A program made the translations under genes and the position numbers. 64,000 nt of DNA from Sipunculus nudus. Its lineage: Eukaryota; Annelida; Sipuncula; Golfingiida; Sipunculidae. Positions within the stretch are counted from its first letter, which is position 1. Each line of letters begins with the position of its first letter. This document shows positions 11,321 to 22,135 of this stretch, in pieces. The DNA is taken from the NCBI GenBank assembly GCA_026874595.1, contig CM049310.1, positions 51,211,058 to 51,275,057 of the forward strand, read 5' to 3'. Below the pieces are notes generated by a model that saw only the letters and a program-made list of their open reading frames with translations, was not told the DNA's origin and searched no databases.

Positions 11321-14300
11321 ATTTTGCGTGGAAAATATTCAGCACTTCACGATTTATCGCGTTTACAAGAAATTCGGCAGACGACGATAGACGACGGGAC
11401 TTGAAACATCTTGGGTCGACTTAATAAATGAAGACGTAAAAGTGCATTTCTGGCGGTAATATTGTCATGGAGGAGTTAATTACCGCGATCAATTTCTTTC
11501 CTGTCAGACCATGATAATGACTCCAATTCTGTTTTCGCTCTTATGATATTATTTAATATATATAGCGTCAAATATGTCTAGAACAAAAGCTTTAATCGAA
11601 GAGAAGATGAGGAGATCCATTGGTGTCTTGCTTATTGGAAGCGCAGAGGTTTAATAAAGAATTAAGAAAAGACAGTAAAATTTTCGCTCAGTATTATTTC
11701 ATGAGGTGTATAGATTTCTCAATTTCGGACGTTGTGACATTAGTTAAGCCTCCTCCTCTGTAAGGAAGGGGTCTTTAGGGATTGATGAGTTTATCTCAAC
11801 ATTGATAATTGGTTCACAACTTTTTGAGAGCAACAATTGTGGGATTACTGCTCCAGAGTGCCAGATCATTGATTATAGATCTTTTGCCGCATTTGCACTT
11901 GATCTCAAATAAAGCTGATTTTTTTAAACCGACCATTACACAAATTATTAATCGTTGGGCATATATTTGCATCTGATATTTATTGTAACCAGACCTAATA
12001 TCCAAAGTCATTCACCATATGCGCGCATCCGGGGCGGTTTCGAGTGATCGCTTGACGATTGTGAACATCTAGTTAATGTGAATTAGTGGAGCGGTGTAGC
12101 AAGAAATGTGATATAACATTGCACTTACGTCGTCGGCAGGCAGATGGACAAGAACCCTCTTTCCTCCTGAGTGAGTTCACGGCTGAGTCAAATTTAGCTT
12201 TTGCAGAGTTAACGGCGTTTTTCTTCGATTGAAGTGTACGCATTGCGTTGTCAAAATTTGCCTTCTGACTGTTTACTTTGTTCTGCGCTGATTTAAGAGA
12301 ATTGAGAGCTTGATCAAATTTTGCTCTTGCACTGTTTACTTTGTTCTGAGCCGCTGTGACTTTAGCTACAGCTGAGTCAAATGCTTTATTTGCTGACATC
12401 ACCTTGGACTCTGCTTTACCGATTGCTGCATCGGCTGCTTTCCTGTAATTATCAAGTGACGCCTTGACTTTGTTGTGCAGCTGCTGGAACAACTGCTGAC
12501 GGAATTCACCCTTAACTTGGAATTCTGCCTTCTTCAGGTCTCCGTACTGAGCTCGCACATCAAATACAGAATCAAAGAGCCCAAGGAACTTGCCCTCCGT
12601 TCTAAAGTGTACACCTTGCGTATCAATGGTAAGGTTTGCGTATTTACTAATGCCGAGAACTTTCAGGCCTCCCTCAATCATGATTGCAGCTTGCTTAGGA
12701 TTCCAACGGAGATCAACATATAATCGTGGTCCAAGACCACGTGAACCGAAAACTTCAATCAAACCACTTCCGATCTTAAAGGGTGACACACGGACATCAA
12801 CAAGAAGCCCGTTAGTGTCTAGAGCAATATCAGCATCTAATCTGAAGAACATAATTTGCAACGTTCCCTTCAGGAACAGGCCTTGAGGGATAGAGACGCC
12901 ATTTGGTAAAGTTCTCTCGACAACTGAGAAGGAAGCGAAAACCCCGTTAGGAAATCCCATTTCTGAAATTGCTTTTGGCATAGGGACAGAAGCAGCAAAT
13001 GCCTTTAATATACCACTGATCGTCAGTTTGCTTATATTGCCAAAGAAGTAGTTGTTCATTGGGTTAACTCGATCAATTCCAAAGTACGCTTTAGCCCCTA
13101 TGGGAGTGGCTTTTGGGTTGTCTATCAAACCTATGCGCACGTAAGCGCCCATTTCTAGAGCTGTAACAGCCAATGGATCGGGAAGTACGGCAATGCTAAA
13201 ATGCATATCACCCACACTTAATATAGGAATACCAAAAGGTTTCTTCCACATGCCCAAGGAAGACATGGTTAACTGTATGCCACTCTGAGAGAAACCAAAT
13301 GACCCAGTGAAAGTAAGAGGCGGATCGTTCAACACCAAAGTTCCACGAAGAGCCACTGCAGTTCTCGAAGGACCAAGCTCAACTTCAAACCCTACATCCG
13401 TAATAACAGCACCTGCGATCAGATTGATAGGCTTGGGCACAGTGGCTGTGAGTTTAATACTATTAGAAAGAAGTTTTCCCCCGACAGTAAATGTTGCATT
13501 TTCCCCCAGGATTCGTTTGCTTATTCTACATACCAGATCACAAGGGTCGGGAAAAGCAAACACTCCACCAAACTCAATACCTTTCGTGATCTGAATCTCC
13601 CTCAGGCCATTAATTGTAAACTGCATGTGTTCCATGCTTCGTGGGATTGATCCTGAGGAAAGGATTAAAGAGGGCTGAGTATTATCCAGGATTGAACTGC
13701 CTGGGACTTTGCTGAGGTCCACTTTCCCAGCCGTCATCTTCTTTACCATATCAGTGATAGTAACTTCTCCCATGAGGAACCCAGCTGCGACGACCTTTTT
13801 ACCACCGACGTCACCCATTACTAACTCCACTCTATTGGCCTTCCACCCAGCTATTTTTGCTGTACCTGCCAGGTTCATAACCTTGTTGGTTCCCATATAG
13901 ATTTTCATATATGGATTTACAACCGAAAATGTGGACATTCCAATTCCTGATATAATAGACGCAAGAGGCCCTGAAGGAATAAATGAGAGCGCAAACTTTT
14001 CCATTAGTTTTCCGACAGGTATGTTGAAATTTGGACTTGACTCAGCTATGAATACATTCTCACCAACTGGTTTAGATATTTTCAAGGGGATGCTCATGCT
14101 GCCTGTATCCCACACAGATGTCATGTCCACTCCGAATTCAGCGCCTGTCCCTGATACCGTAACATGGAAGGTCAGTTCGACAGATGACAGCACTATAGCA
14201 TTTGGGATTATAGTTAATGGGCCTGGGCTTCTAAGGGGAACCGAGAAAGATTTGCTTTCGCCGTTCAACAAAAGGTTGACGATTTCCCAGTTCAAGATGG

Positions 14301-16416
14301 CATCTAGTTCCAAGCCACTTGGAAAATTCATGCTTGAGAGCTGTTGTTTAAATTTGGAGAATACATCATTAAGCCTCAACCCGCCACCCTGTGGGAGATT
14401 GAAGGTTAAATGTTTAGGCTTGACCAAGCGGATACTGACTGTATGTGTTTCTCCTGCAGCACTTGCGTCAAACTGGATAGTTGTCCCATTTACAATCTCT
14501 CCCATTCCATCAAGGGTTGCTTTAGGGTAAGCAAGGGCAGGCGTTGAAAGGTTCTTATTTGCATACCTAAAGCAGAATCCACTGAGAGACATTGTGTCAA
14601 ACAAAGGGACCACTGAGATATCAACATCGGTGATTTCTTTAACCACTTCAGGCAACGACAGTGTTTTCGAGCTGACACCTGCTACATCAAAGTAGGTCAC
14701 CCAACCTTGTGTCGTATTCTTTTTGGTAAGTGTAATAAAGACCTGTGGATCACCAAGCTTTGTTGACGGGACAGTAAAACCAAAGCGGATTACCATGGTG
14801 GTGTTTGAAAATTCGCCAACCATATTGACATTAGACAGCTGGACATTGCCAATCTTTAGAGCCTGCAGGCCTGAGGAAAGTTGACTGCCAATTAAGAATT
14901 GGTTATTAGCAAGCTGTGAGATAGAGACACTGCTGGCAACTAGGGCCCCATTTAAAATTAAAACCTTGGTTTGGTCGATTGATGCGGTGAAGGAATACTT
15001 GTTTGGGCCTAAGGTAACTACACCTGAAGATGTCAAGGTGTAAGACTTGTCAGTTCCGTTATATGTTATAACTAAAGTAGTGCCTGGGTCGACCTGGAGG
15101 GCGTCATCGACGAGAGCGTACTTCTTGTCATTCTGCATGGACATAGTTACCTCCTTAGCGCATACATCCAAGTCCACTCCGGTCATGAACGTGTTGCTAG
15201 GTATGACCTCTTTGGCCAACAGACTCAGTGGACTGTCTGCTCCAAAGGCTTTTGCTACAGCCATTTGAGGTGTGAAGCATTTCGGAGGGTTTGGGGCGAA
15301 GTTGTAGTCGCAGTCATTCGGGGAGGTCACGATGATGGAACATGTGTCTGTTACTTTGTACTCGCCAAGCAAGAGTTCCTTCAGGCCACTTTTAGCAGTC
15401 GAAAAAATATCTTCAGCCGTAGGGAGATTCTGAACTGAAAGATGCATAGATAATAAATTTTGCAACAGATTGGAGAAATATCATCTATAAATAGGGGATG
15501 GATTTGGTTTTAACATTTTAAAGTTTGATAGTTGCACTAATCTGAGATAGAATACAACCCTTTGCTAGATATTCCAGCATAAATCCAGCGACAGCAACCT
15601 ACATTGTAGTTGCATTTTATAACTATGTATAAGGTTATAATGTAATGAAAACGTGCTAACATGTTCAAATATTAATTTAACGGTCCTAAAAGTACATAGA
15701 AAAGGTAATATGACAGTTCTTGGTGATGCTGATGATTATTATTATGGGTACTGAATTTACATATAAACCAGTTAAGATATTCTCTCCATTGTTGTTCATC
15801 AAAACTTCAGAATATCCCGAAACTGAATCACATTTTAGCGGACTGTTCGACGTGTTATTATATTTTTTATATCTAATGAATTTACATTGTATTCAGGACG
15901 TTCGATTTTAAAAATCATTTCAAAGAACATTTCAATCAAACGCATTTTAAATTGAAATGCCATATTCGAAATGCAGTAATAAACATGAAATTTTTACACA
16001 AACAAAAAATTAGAGATTATCCTGTACCTTAGAATGATATCCCAGACATTTAGAAATGAAACATGTATAATTCTTATTTATTTTTATCTTTCTTAAATTA
16101 GCTGATTTATACCCTTCAATGATGAGAATGTCCAAAGTATTCCAAAAAGTAGTCCGGGAATTTTTTTAGGAAAACGGAAACAATGTTTAAATACACCTAT
16201 TTGCTAATTCTGACCGTAATATTAATTATATATAAATAAAGGCTTTGGTAAATCAATATCGAAAATAAACCTTGCCTAAGAGTTTTAGAAGGTAAAATAA
16301 ATAGGTATCAGAGATAATAAATAGTGTCAAGATTTGCACTCACATTCCTTGACGGTGGCAATATTTTGTGCACGGGTCAATCCAATGACCAGGAGGATCA
16401 ACACTTGCGTCCTCAT
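4657..16416 (-). CDS. Gene copy 1: predicted secreted 1414-residue protein, eight exons, unknown family
   Basis: Exons (minus strand): 16344-16416, 12129-15434, 10688-10819, 7788-7846, 7132-7349, 6133-6366, 5381-5523, 4657-4736. All phases join, and every boundary is GT-AG except a GC donor after exon 7. Exon 1 gives a 16-residue signal peptide (cut after LTRA). Residues about 25-1040 are beta-rich, with several N-x-S/T sites and paired cysteines. Residues 1041-1126 are four 21-residue helical repeats (three heptads each) ending in a CPSAC basic cluster. A furin-type site RAKR follows, then C-x9-C, further helical repeats, and a helical end. I do not recognise the family. A paralog with the same exon layout starts at 63245. 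The last 14 residues or so are shifted in frame relative to the paralog. The protein is probably extracellular; any enzymatic role is unknown. The exon model is well supported by the paralog. Confidence 0.87.
5379..5380 (-). other. Non-canonical GC splice donor, intron 7
   Basis: Exon 7 ends AGAAGAG followed by GCAAGT, the usual form of a GC-AG donor. The phase-1 junction gives RREVHE. The same position in copy 2 reads AAAAG followed by GCATGT. No nearby GT keeps the downstream frame conserved in both copies. Confidence 0.72.
5381..5523 (-). CDS. Gene copy 1, exon 7
   Basis: 143 bases, entered in phase 2 and left in phase 1. It encodes a helical segment (SLSAMASSLVHEVKKALG, then LAKRSVDDYTPLLEAL). 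The copy 2 exon at 55549-55691 has the same length and phases, with residues substituted but the pattern kept. Confidence 0.87.
5709..5990 (+). mobile_element. pogo/Tigger-type terminal fragment inside an intron
   Basis: It begins CAGTGGAACTCCGCCTTGCG directly after TA, with repeated CGACCACC motifs, as in pogo/Tigger terminal inverted repeats. I found no matching opposite end, so this is one end or a solo fragment. It lies in the intron between exons 6 and 7. The inner limit is approximate. Confidence 0.45.
6133..6366 (-). CDS. Gene copy 1, exon 6
   Basis: 234 bases, in at phase 2 and out at phase 2. It encodes a short helix, then a beta-rich piece ending FGFKVKLQ. The acceptor is TTGTAG and the donor GCA/GTAAGC. 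The paralogous exon at 56204-56437 has identical length, and SITVSFLRRSPTTF is unchanged between them. Confidence 0.9.
6565..6720 (+). mobile_element. Second pogo/Tigger-like end fragment
   Basis: It opens CAGTAAAGCCTGGCCTGACA and contains GTGACCACTT and AACGACCACTG, resembling the pogo-like end at 5709 but more diverged. It is a single-ended fragment in the intron between exons 5 and 6. Confidence 0.35.
7132..7349 (-). CDS. Gene copy 1, exon 5 (helical repeat exon)
   Basis: 218 bases, phase 0 in and phase 2 out. It encodes about 21-residue Ala/Val/Lys-rich units centred on VVDKSK (three occurrences, the last VIVDKSR), probably a coiled coil or an amphipathic helix. The acceptor is TTCTCCAG and the donor CCAG/GTTGGT. 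The paralogous exon at 57166-57383 has the same length. Confidence 0.9.
7788..7846 (-). CDS. Gene copy 1, exon 4 (small two-cysteine exon)
   Basis: 59 bases, phase 1 in and phase 0 out. It encodes EVSCKARWVARQSCLGVLR, with a C-x9-C pair. The exon is supported by its paralog at 58084-58142 (same length, EIKCAPIWVARQLCLAGLK) and by GT-AG borders. Without it the phases of exons 3 and 5 could not join. Confidence 0.85.
10688..10819 (-). CDS. Gene copy 1, exon 3 (propeptide-like motif with furin site)
   Basis: 132 bases, phase 1 to phase 1. It encodes RDVNAFMDGNEAQQFF followed by a basic segment with RAKR before GW, matching the furin consensus R-x-[KR]-R. Copy 2 has RVRR at the same place. The exon is 36 bases longer than in copy 2, the extra residues being mostly basic and charged. 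The FM-x4-A-x2-FF pattern before a furin site resembles vitamin-K-dependent propeptides (see findings). Confidence 0.87.
11030..11740. repeat. Diverged direct duplication inside intron 2
   Basis: About 11030-11260 resembles 11513-11740: shared blocks include CTGTTTTCG, ATATTATTTAA, ACAAAAGCTT, GAGAAGATGA and GACAG followed by TAAA. The two copies are separated by a (TA)n tract and about 200 bp. No coding content is seen. Confidence 0.6.
11274..11318. repeat. (TA)n microsatellite in intron 2
   Basis: An uninterrupted TA run between exons 2 and 3 of gene copy 1. Confidence 0.95.
12129..15434 (-). CDS. Gene copy 1, exon 2 (giant exon)
   Basis: 3306 bases, open throughout, phase 1 to phase 1. 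The acceptor CATCTTTCAG precedes QNLPTAEDIF, and the donor is CGAC/GTAAGT. It encodes nearly all of the beta-rich ectodomain-like region, with N-x-S/T sites such as NGT, NTT, NAT, NIS and NLT, and then the 21-residue helical repeats. The paralog is 59943-63245 (3303 bases). The open frame extends past the splice donor to 12073, but the conserved donor marks the real end. Upstream in-frame Met codons lie in intron 1 and are not taken as the start. Confidence 0.93.
16344..16416 (-). CDS. Gene copy 1, exon 1 (signal peptide)
   Basis: 73 bases from ATG to a GT donor (GAAT/GTGAGT), phase 1. It encodes MRTQVLILLVIGLTRA and QNIATVKE, a textbook signal peptide with probable cleavage after Ala16. It joins exon 2 in frame. 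This start is chosen because the long frame in exon 2 has no secretion signal of its own. Confidence 0.82.
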
Positions 16417-16478
16417 CGGGAAACTTCAATAAATTACACCACAATAAATATTTTCCATATCTCTCTTCTAAAACTGTA

Positions 16479-16488
16479 TATATATATG
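16479..16488 (-). promoter_or_regulatory. Possible TATA element of gene copy 1
   Basis: A TATATATATA stretch about 65 bases upstream of the start codon on the minus strand. In such TA-rich DNA it may be chance. Confidence 0.3.
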
Positions 16489-16952
16489 TACCTCTACTTT
16501 AAGCAATTTTTGCTGCGAAAATATTTTACATTTATTTATAAACATCAAGGGACTATTCAGATGTTCAGAAAGAAATAAATTGAAATATGTCTGTATCATT
16601 CTTCCCGAACAAATTTGATTGTTCTTTTACCATCTTTCTTAGGTTTAGTTCACATGATATAGATTGTCTGAAATATAATTTTGAGTTAAGCATATTTTTA
16701 ATATTGTAAGAGAAGACCTAAAAGTAGACCATCTTGATGAGAACCTATGACCGTTGTAAGTATAAGGCTGTGTATCTGGGTAACAGGGTTGTATTCCCCG
16801 TCATCTTAAAAAATTCATAGGATAAACATAGGACACAGAATATTAGGAGGGGGAGGGCCTCACACATTCAATCAACAAGTAGTTGATCATTCATCTGATT
16901 CAGGGTTGCCAAGGCTTATATAAATCAAGTGTGAAGTCGCACCCACCCGTTG

Positions 16953-17613
16953 GTGTAAAGCCTGCATCCCACCGTCGATTTATTTCCTTCGACCATTCAC
17001 AGACAGTCGGTGATTCTGCGACTGCTGGCAACTGAAAATCAGCGACCAGTCGCCGGCAGTATGCTACCAGTCGCCGACAGTCTGCGAATGCTTGCGACTG
17101 GAGTTCAACGAGCCGACAAATACTCGAGATCTCGGAGTTTCCCCGAGTTGTTTATTCAATTTGGAAATGAAAAATTTGTGTAAGCAAAAATATCATTAAA
17201 AAAAAAATCACAATATCAGATACGATTCACCAGTACAGCAAAATACCACGCCTATTTTTTTACATGCCCTTAATTTTTGGTTTCGGTAGGGGTTTTTGGG
17301 CGAACTCTGGTTGTAGGGAAACGGTATTTGATTCCACATCGACATCAATTAATCTCCCTTTCAGGGGACCAAACAATGCTAACTTGGGGCCACGCCACGT
17401 ATCACATCTTAAAGCTCAGTCGCAAGGAACCGCATGAGTAGATGAACGCATGATCAGCGAATGGCGGTCGCAAGTCGGAAGTCGCGTCGCAAGGCCCGCT
17501 CACTTGCGATTTACATGCGTTTATAATGAGCGACCAGTCGCAGATCCCTTGTGATTTTAGTCGCATCGCATTGCGTCGCAAAATAAAATCGCCAGTGGGC
17601 GGCAGGCTACACT
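16953..17613. mobile_element. Non-autonomous DNA element with imperfect inverted ends
   Basis: The left end reads GTGTAAAGCCTGCATCCCAC and the right end, reversed, reads GTGTAGCCTGCCGCCCAC, then both continue with CGATTT-type sequence. The interior is full of AGTCGC/GCGACT motifs, typical of subterminal transposase-binding repeats. No transposase frame is present. The superfamily is not assigned. Confidence 0.55.
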
Positions 17614-17699
17614 TGATAAGGGATTTGATACAATTTAATTAGAAAAGAGGAACAAGAGAAGCGTATATAGTACAAAGGAGATTTCCAGTTCGATGTTAT

Positions 17700-18040
17700 A
17701 GACAAGTCGCGATACGGTGATTCGCATTTTTGCAATTTGGTTTTCATATATCGATATATTTTTTTTTACATATTTGAAAACGTGACTGAAGTAAACTACT
17801 GCAGTAAAACTAAGGTTTCTACTTCATATTTTGATATATAAATGGACTGAGTTTAGTGAAAGATATAATAACGAAAGCCGCTGCCATGTCTAGAGCCGAT
17901 TATTAGGAAATTTTAAGAAGGCTTGATTGACCATATGATCAAAGGTTCGTCCCATTTGCCAGGGTATTTGATTTTCAACTCGAACAAACAAAAGTGCCAC
18001 AGAAAAAAGAGGTACCGAATATTGTCAAAATAATAGGTCG
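17700..18040. repeat. Interspersed repeat copy (inverted partner near 30.9-31.4 kb)
   Basis: Segments such as GCGATACGG-GATTCGCAT, CTGCAGTAAAA-TAAGGTTTCT and CATATGATCAAAGGTTC align with the reverse complement of 30900-31440. The partner lies near a hAT-type end at 30356. Probably the tail of an inactive hAT-type element. Confidence 0.6.
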
Positions 18041-18163
18041 TTAAAATTCCGTTTCCATGCAGCTCAAAATATTTTTAAATCTTGAAAAGAGAAATCATGA
18101 AATGACAGTTATAAAAAAATTAATAGTAGGGTCTGTAGAAACAATGGGCTACAAACAAAAATA

Positions 18164-18267
18164 ATGTTACATATTCATGAATATTACATGCTCAGGTTTA
18201 CAAGATCTTTAGATGTCACCTCTGGTGATCGTGATAAGTTCTTAGAAGGTATTTATGGGTTACCAGA
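18164..18267 (+). pseudogene. Tx1/L1-type LINE reverse transcriptase, first piece
   Basis: Translates as LDVTSGDRDKFLEGIYGLP, a stretch typical of the region just upstream of the reverse-transcriptase domain in Tx1/L1-type LINEs. It is cut by the small DNA element at 18268 and continues at 18468 in the same frame (ELTEDEALKCEGNIT). The start is approximate. Confidence 0.72.
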
Positions 18268-18462
18268 CAGTAGCGGATCCAGGGGGGGGTCCAGGGGGTC
18301 CGGAACCCCCTTTTTCACCCGAAGCAACCTTTTTAAAGGGTTTTAGACAAAATTTTGCTGCCTGGACCCCCCACCCCCTTTTCCGGACCTGATGACCTTT
18401 ATTTTAGGATTTTCATTAGTCCTCCTGGTTCCCCCTTTTCCTAAATCATGGATCCGCCCCTG
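18268..18462. mobile_element. 195 bp MITE inserted in the LINE
   Basis: The ends are CAGTAGCGGATC and GATCCGCCCCTG (reversed CAGGGGCGGATC), and the target duplication is CCAGA at 18263-18267 and 18463-18467. Taking out the element and one CCAGA restores the LINE reading frame exactly (GLPELTED), which fixes the borders. The interior is G- and C-run rich and has no coding capacity. Confidence 0.82.
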
Positions 18463-18768
18463 CCAGAACTAACCGAGGACGAGGCCTTGAAGTGTGAAGG
18501 TAACATCACTGTCACAGTGGTAATTTATTCTTTAAAAAAGTATGCAAAATAATTAAAGGAATGATGGAATAACAAATGAATTGTATTTGGATATTTTTAC
18601 TGATGTAGGTGTGGAAATAACTGTTTTTTTACATGAAGGGTATCATTTAGGAGAGTTATCAGAGAGCCAATAAAAAAACACATAGTTATTTAGCTTTAAG
18701 AAAAATCGGGTAAGGACAAAGGATATATACAATCCTGGAGACCAATAACTTAATAAATGTTGACTGTA
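18463..18768 (+). pseudogene. Tx1/L1-type LINE reverse transcriptase, second piece
   Basis: Reads LTEDEALKCEGNIT, later GKDKGYIQSWRPIT and, after a frame slip, LINVDC: the familiar LINE run-up to motifs GKD-x-R and WRPISLLN. Several stops and frame slips show it is dead. It is interrupted after NVD by the 3.4 kb element and continues at 22136. Confidence 0.82.
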
Positions 18769-19631
18769 CACTCTAAGAAAAAAGGGTTCTTGACGGTTCT
18801 TTTAAGAACCCATATGGTTCTAGGTAGAACCATGGTTCCATCTAGAACTCTTTTCTCCGTAAAGAGGTTCAATCTGGCACTTGGAGGTTCGTGCCCTGAC
18901 GATAACTTGATACAAGGTTCCAGATGGAACCTGTGTGTTGACTGGATATCCCGAAGATTATGACGAGCACGCGCAAGCTATTTGAACTAATGAGTTCAAC
19001 TGTTCACGGTCGGATGTTTTGGTCTATTAGAAGAGGGAATAATTGTGAGGTAATACCTATGTTTATATATATTTTCATGTGAAGAATGTTGAACTTATGA
19101 CTAGAGATTAACTGTCCAGTGAATTAATGTATCCAGTTAGTCCCCGTCTGCAAAAGAAGTTACCAGTAGTGGCGGTACATTCACTCAATCTGAACGTGAA
19201 TCAAGGCCGATGATAAACATGCTGTGCGTGCACGAATTGTTGCAGTCTATACCAGTTCATAGTAATATCAGTCATGTAGAATTTGAAACAGTTCTGGCAG
19301 TGCATGTAAAAGGAAATGACCGCTTTTTAACAACATTGACCAAACAAAATTATAATTCGGCTTCAGGGACTGAAACTAAACAAACCAGGCAACTGTACAT
19401 GGAATACACCCAAAACATATTGTAGTGTTTACAGTATTACTCTATGATAGTCTATCCTTAGTCGTTTCTTTATATTGTCCTAAAGATAATTTATTATACA
19501 AATTAAGGATGTAAGAACGCATCGCCAAACCAGTTTTGAGCATAACCAGTATATGGGACTGAATGGAGCGCTGTGTTGAAAACTGATTAAATGGGGTGTT
19601 CAACAAAGGGGCCTAAGGAACCACTTTGCCT

Positions 19632-20308
19632 CTCCCAATGTTTGGTCACGCTTAATTACACATTACAAAGGTTACCTATCCACACTCTCTCTTTGCAGTG
19701 ACCAGATACATCTGCCTGGATAGCTAAAGTGCGAATGAAAGAGAAGAAAGTATTTTCATTTTAAAATGCTGTTAATTATAACATGGTTAGTTATTTCAGA
19801 ACTATTCCTAAATTGTAACTTGTCACGTGTTAATAATGCACATGGAATTGTGTATCACAGAGTAGAAAATCTAAGTTTGTTATGTCTGTATTTACATCTG
19901 ATTATGAGGAACCTACAGATGCATTAAGTGAATAACATAAGGTTACCTACTCTATGTTGAAATATCGTTGCAAACAAATGCACACATATACACTATATTT
20001 GTATCATGTTTATATTATGTTTTGGAAATTTTCACCTGAGTCTCTCTAGGTGTGGTCACGCTTTATTACACATTCGACGTTCTTTAATTAATTTTATAAA
20101 GTGTAGAATAAACAAAAGTCACCATCCATTCTCTCTTTGTAGGAACCAGATATATCTGCCTGGCTAGCGAGAAAGCAAATAAAAAAGAAGAGAGGATTGT
20201 TGTAACAAGAGCTGACGATTATAACATGATTAGGTTATCCAAGAGATATTTCTAAATCATAACTTGTGTTAATTATGCACATGGCATTGTGTATAAAAAA
20301 ATAGGAAA
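19632..20308. repeat. Diverged direct repeat inside the 3.4 kb element
   Basis: About 19640-19870 and 20052-20308 share, in order, GGTCACGCTT-ATTACACATT, CACTCTCTCTTTG or ATTCTCTCTTTG, ATCTGCCTGG-TAGC, ATTATAACATG and ATTATGCACATGGCATTG-type blocks. This is an internal duplication of about 240 bp with 410 bp spacing. Confidence 0.7.
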
Positions 20309-21525
20309 AAGTAATATTTTGTAGTGTTAACCATGTCAATGTTAACCACATAATTACAAGAAGGCTACAAAAATTCAACAAAGTTAATAAAAATTATGAG
20401 GTAAATCAGGAAAATTATGTATTCTACATAATTATAATTACATTGTAATAATACACGTATATTTTGTTTATAACATTTAACGCGTTAATGCTGTTTCAAA
20501 AAACTTCACAAAATATTAGAAGGTTGTCGACATTAACATTCTCAATAAGATTCCTCTGAGGATAGAGGGAGGTTGGAATTACCCAATTCACAAACGATAA
20601 ACGTGTTTTAATGAACTCTCAATAACTAGTGGTAAGATACCCAAACTGTTTGCATATCTAAAGATTGCATAATTTCCTCCACTGTGTTTAGGTGAGAGCA
20701 ATTGTGTGACAGGAATTAACGGTATATATATACGTGTGAATATTTATTTATCTTTTTTATTTGAGTATCTAATCTCTTATTTTCCAGACTGAGTCTACTA
20801 CCGTACCGCTCCGTACCCTGTACGCATCACGCAATCAACGGATATGTTTACACGGAACACTGCTTATTTCGACCGTCGCGATGTTTTGGAGTTTATCGTT
20901 GATCACACAGGACATCAATTGTACCCAAAAGATCGTTTTAGTTGGAAGATTTGTATACATAGACACATTTGCCAAAGTTACCCGTATATGTTTGAAACAC
21001 ACACCAAAGCGTATTACCTGTACTAGCCATACAACAATCGTATAAGACACTTAGCATCTCCAGTTGTTTGTCGATCATATGCTACCTTGACTTTATATAT
21101 TTTGTTTTGTAAAACAGAGAAGTACTAAATTTATATTACAGATTTGCTACACAAGAGGACCCTAAGCCACAAAATGTAAACATGTACCTAAGAACACGTA
21201 AACAATCAGAAATGTATTCTTGATGAACACCAGCTATCAAACCCAAAATGAACAGCACACATAGGGTCAGCATGGATGTTCATTCTTGTCGCCATTTGTG
21301 TGTGTGTGTGCGGGTAGGACAGACAGTGCGTAGTATGCAATTTTCGTGTGAGTATATATATCAAGGAAACTGAAATTTATTCAATTCAAAACATAACATT
21401 TGCCTGCAGTATCAAAGACTCTACGTTTAATGATTCCAAGGAGATCTGAATGTATAAGTATTAATTATGAAAAAAAAATGATCGGAACTGTGTTGGGTGT
21501 TCGCGAACTCTGTATCGCGGATGCC

Positions 21526-21530
<5 letters not shown>

Positions 21531-21566
<36 letters not shown>
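21531..21566. repeat. (TA)n microsatellite
   Basis: A run of AT dinucleotides inside the 3.4 kb inverted-repeat element. Confidence 0.95.
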
Positions 21567-21570
<4 letters not shown>

Positions 21571-22135
21571 GTGCACACATATGCTAATGCTTTTTGGTAG
21601 TTGCACTTTTTTTCACAAATGGATTTTTACAACTAAATAAAAGATGTGTTTCTAAAAAAACGTGTTTTTATTTCAACTGGAAGGATTTATCATATTTTCA
21701 GGACACGCGTGTAAATATAATTATTCATCTATGATCCTTGTAGTTACCCACTTTCTATGAGATACATTTTCATATCATCTATCTAAGATGTTTCCTTTAA
21801 ATAATGATATATGACGTGATTAATTTATCCTAAACGTATGATATGACATCCTAGACTGTTTATTAAAATAAGCCTGCATTGAAGGTTTTATAAAGAACCC
21901 TATACATGGGGTTCCGCCCAGAACCTTTTAAGGTTCCCCACTCAGTCCATCGTGAAGAACCTTGGAGAGTTCCTCTTAGGACCTTCGAGAGGTTCTAGGT
22001 GGAACCGTTTAGGTTCCAGAAAATAAAACCTTCGGGAGGTTCTAAAAAGAACCCTGCCTTTAAGGTTCCCTCTCAGTCCACTCTGAAGAACCCTTTTGGG
22101 TTCTACATAGAATCCTTTTTTTTATTTAGAGTGTA

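Larger units (their letters stand above)
18769..22133. mobile_element. 3.37 kb inverted-repeat DNA element inserted in the LINE, TA target duplication
   Basis: The ends are CACTCTAAG and, reversed, CACTCTAAAT, flanked by TA at 18767-18768 and 22134-22135. Deleting the element and one TA rejoins the LINE codons as NVDCKVLSKI. Both ends hold many GGTTCT/AGAACC palindromes (about 18780-18930 and 21890-22110). No transposase frame was recognised, so it looks non-autonomous. The 2 bp TA duplication fits Tc1/mariner-like or another TA-targeting group; assignment is open. Confidence 0.75.

Noticed and set aside
13931-14530. 199-codon plus-strand frame inside the giant exon of copy 1, and its counterpart at 61718-62341 (also 12.6, 13.3, 61.3 kb)
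   Set aside because: Antisense shadows of a conserved coding exon. They follow the codon structure of the minus strand and have no independent features.
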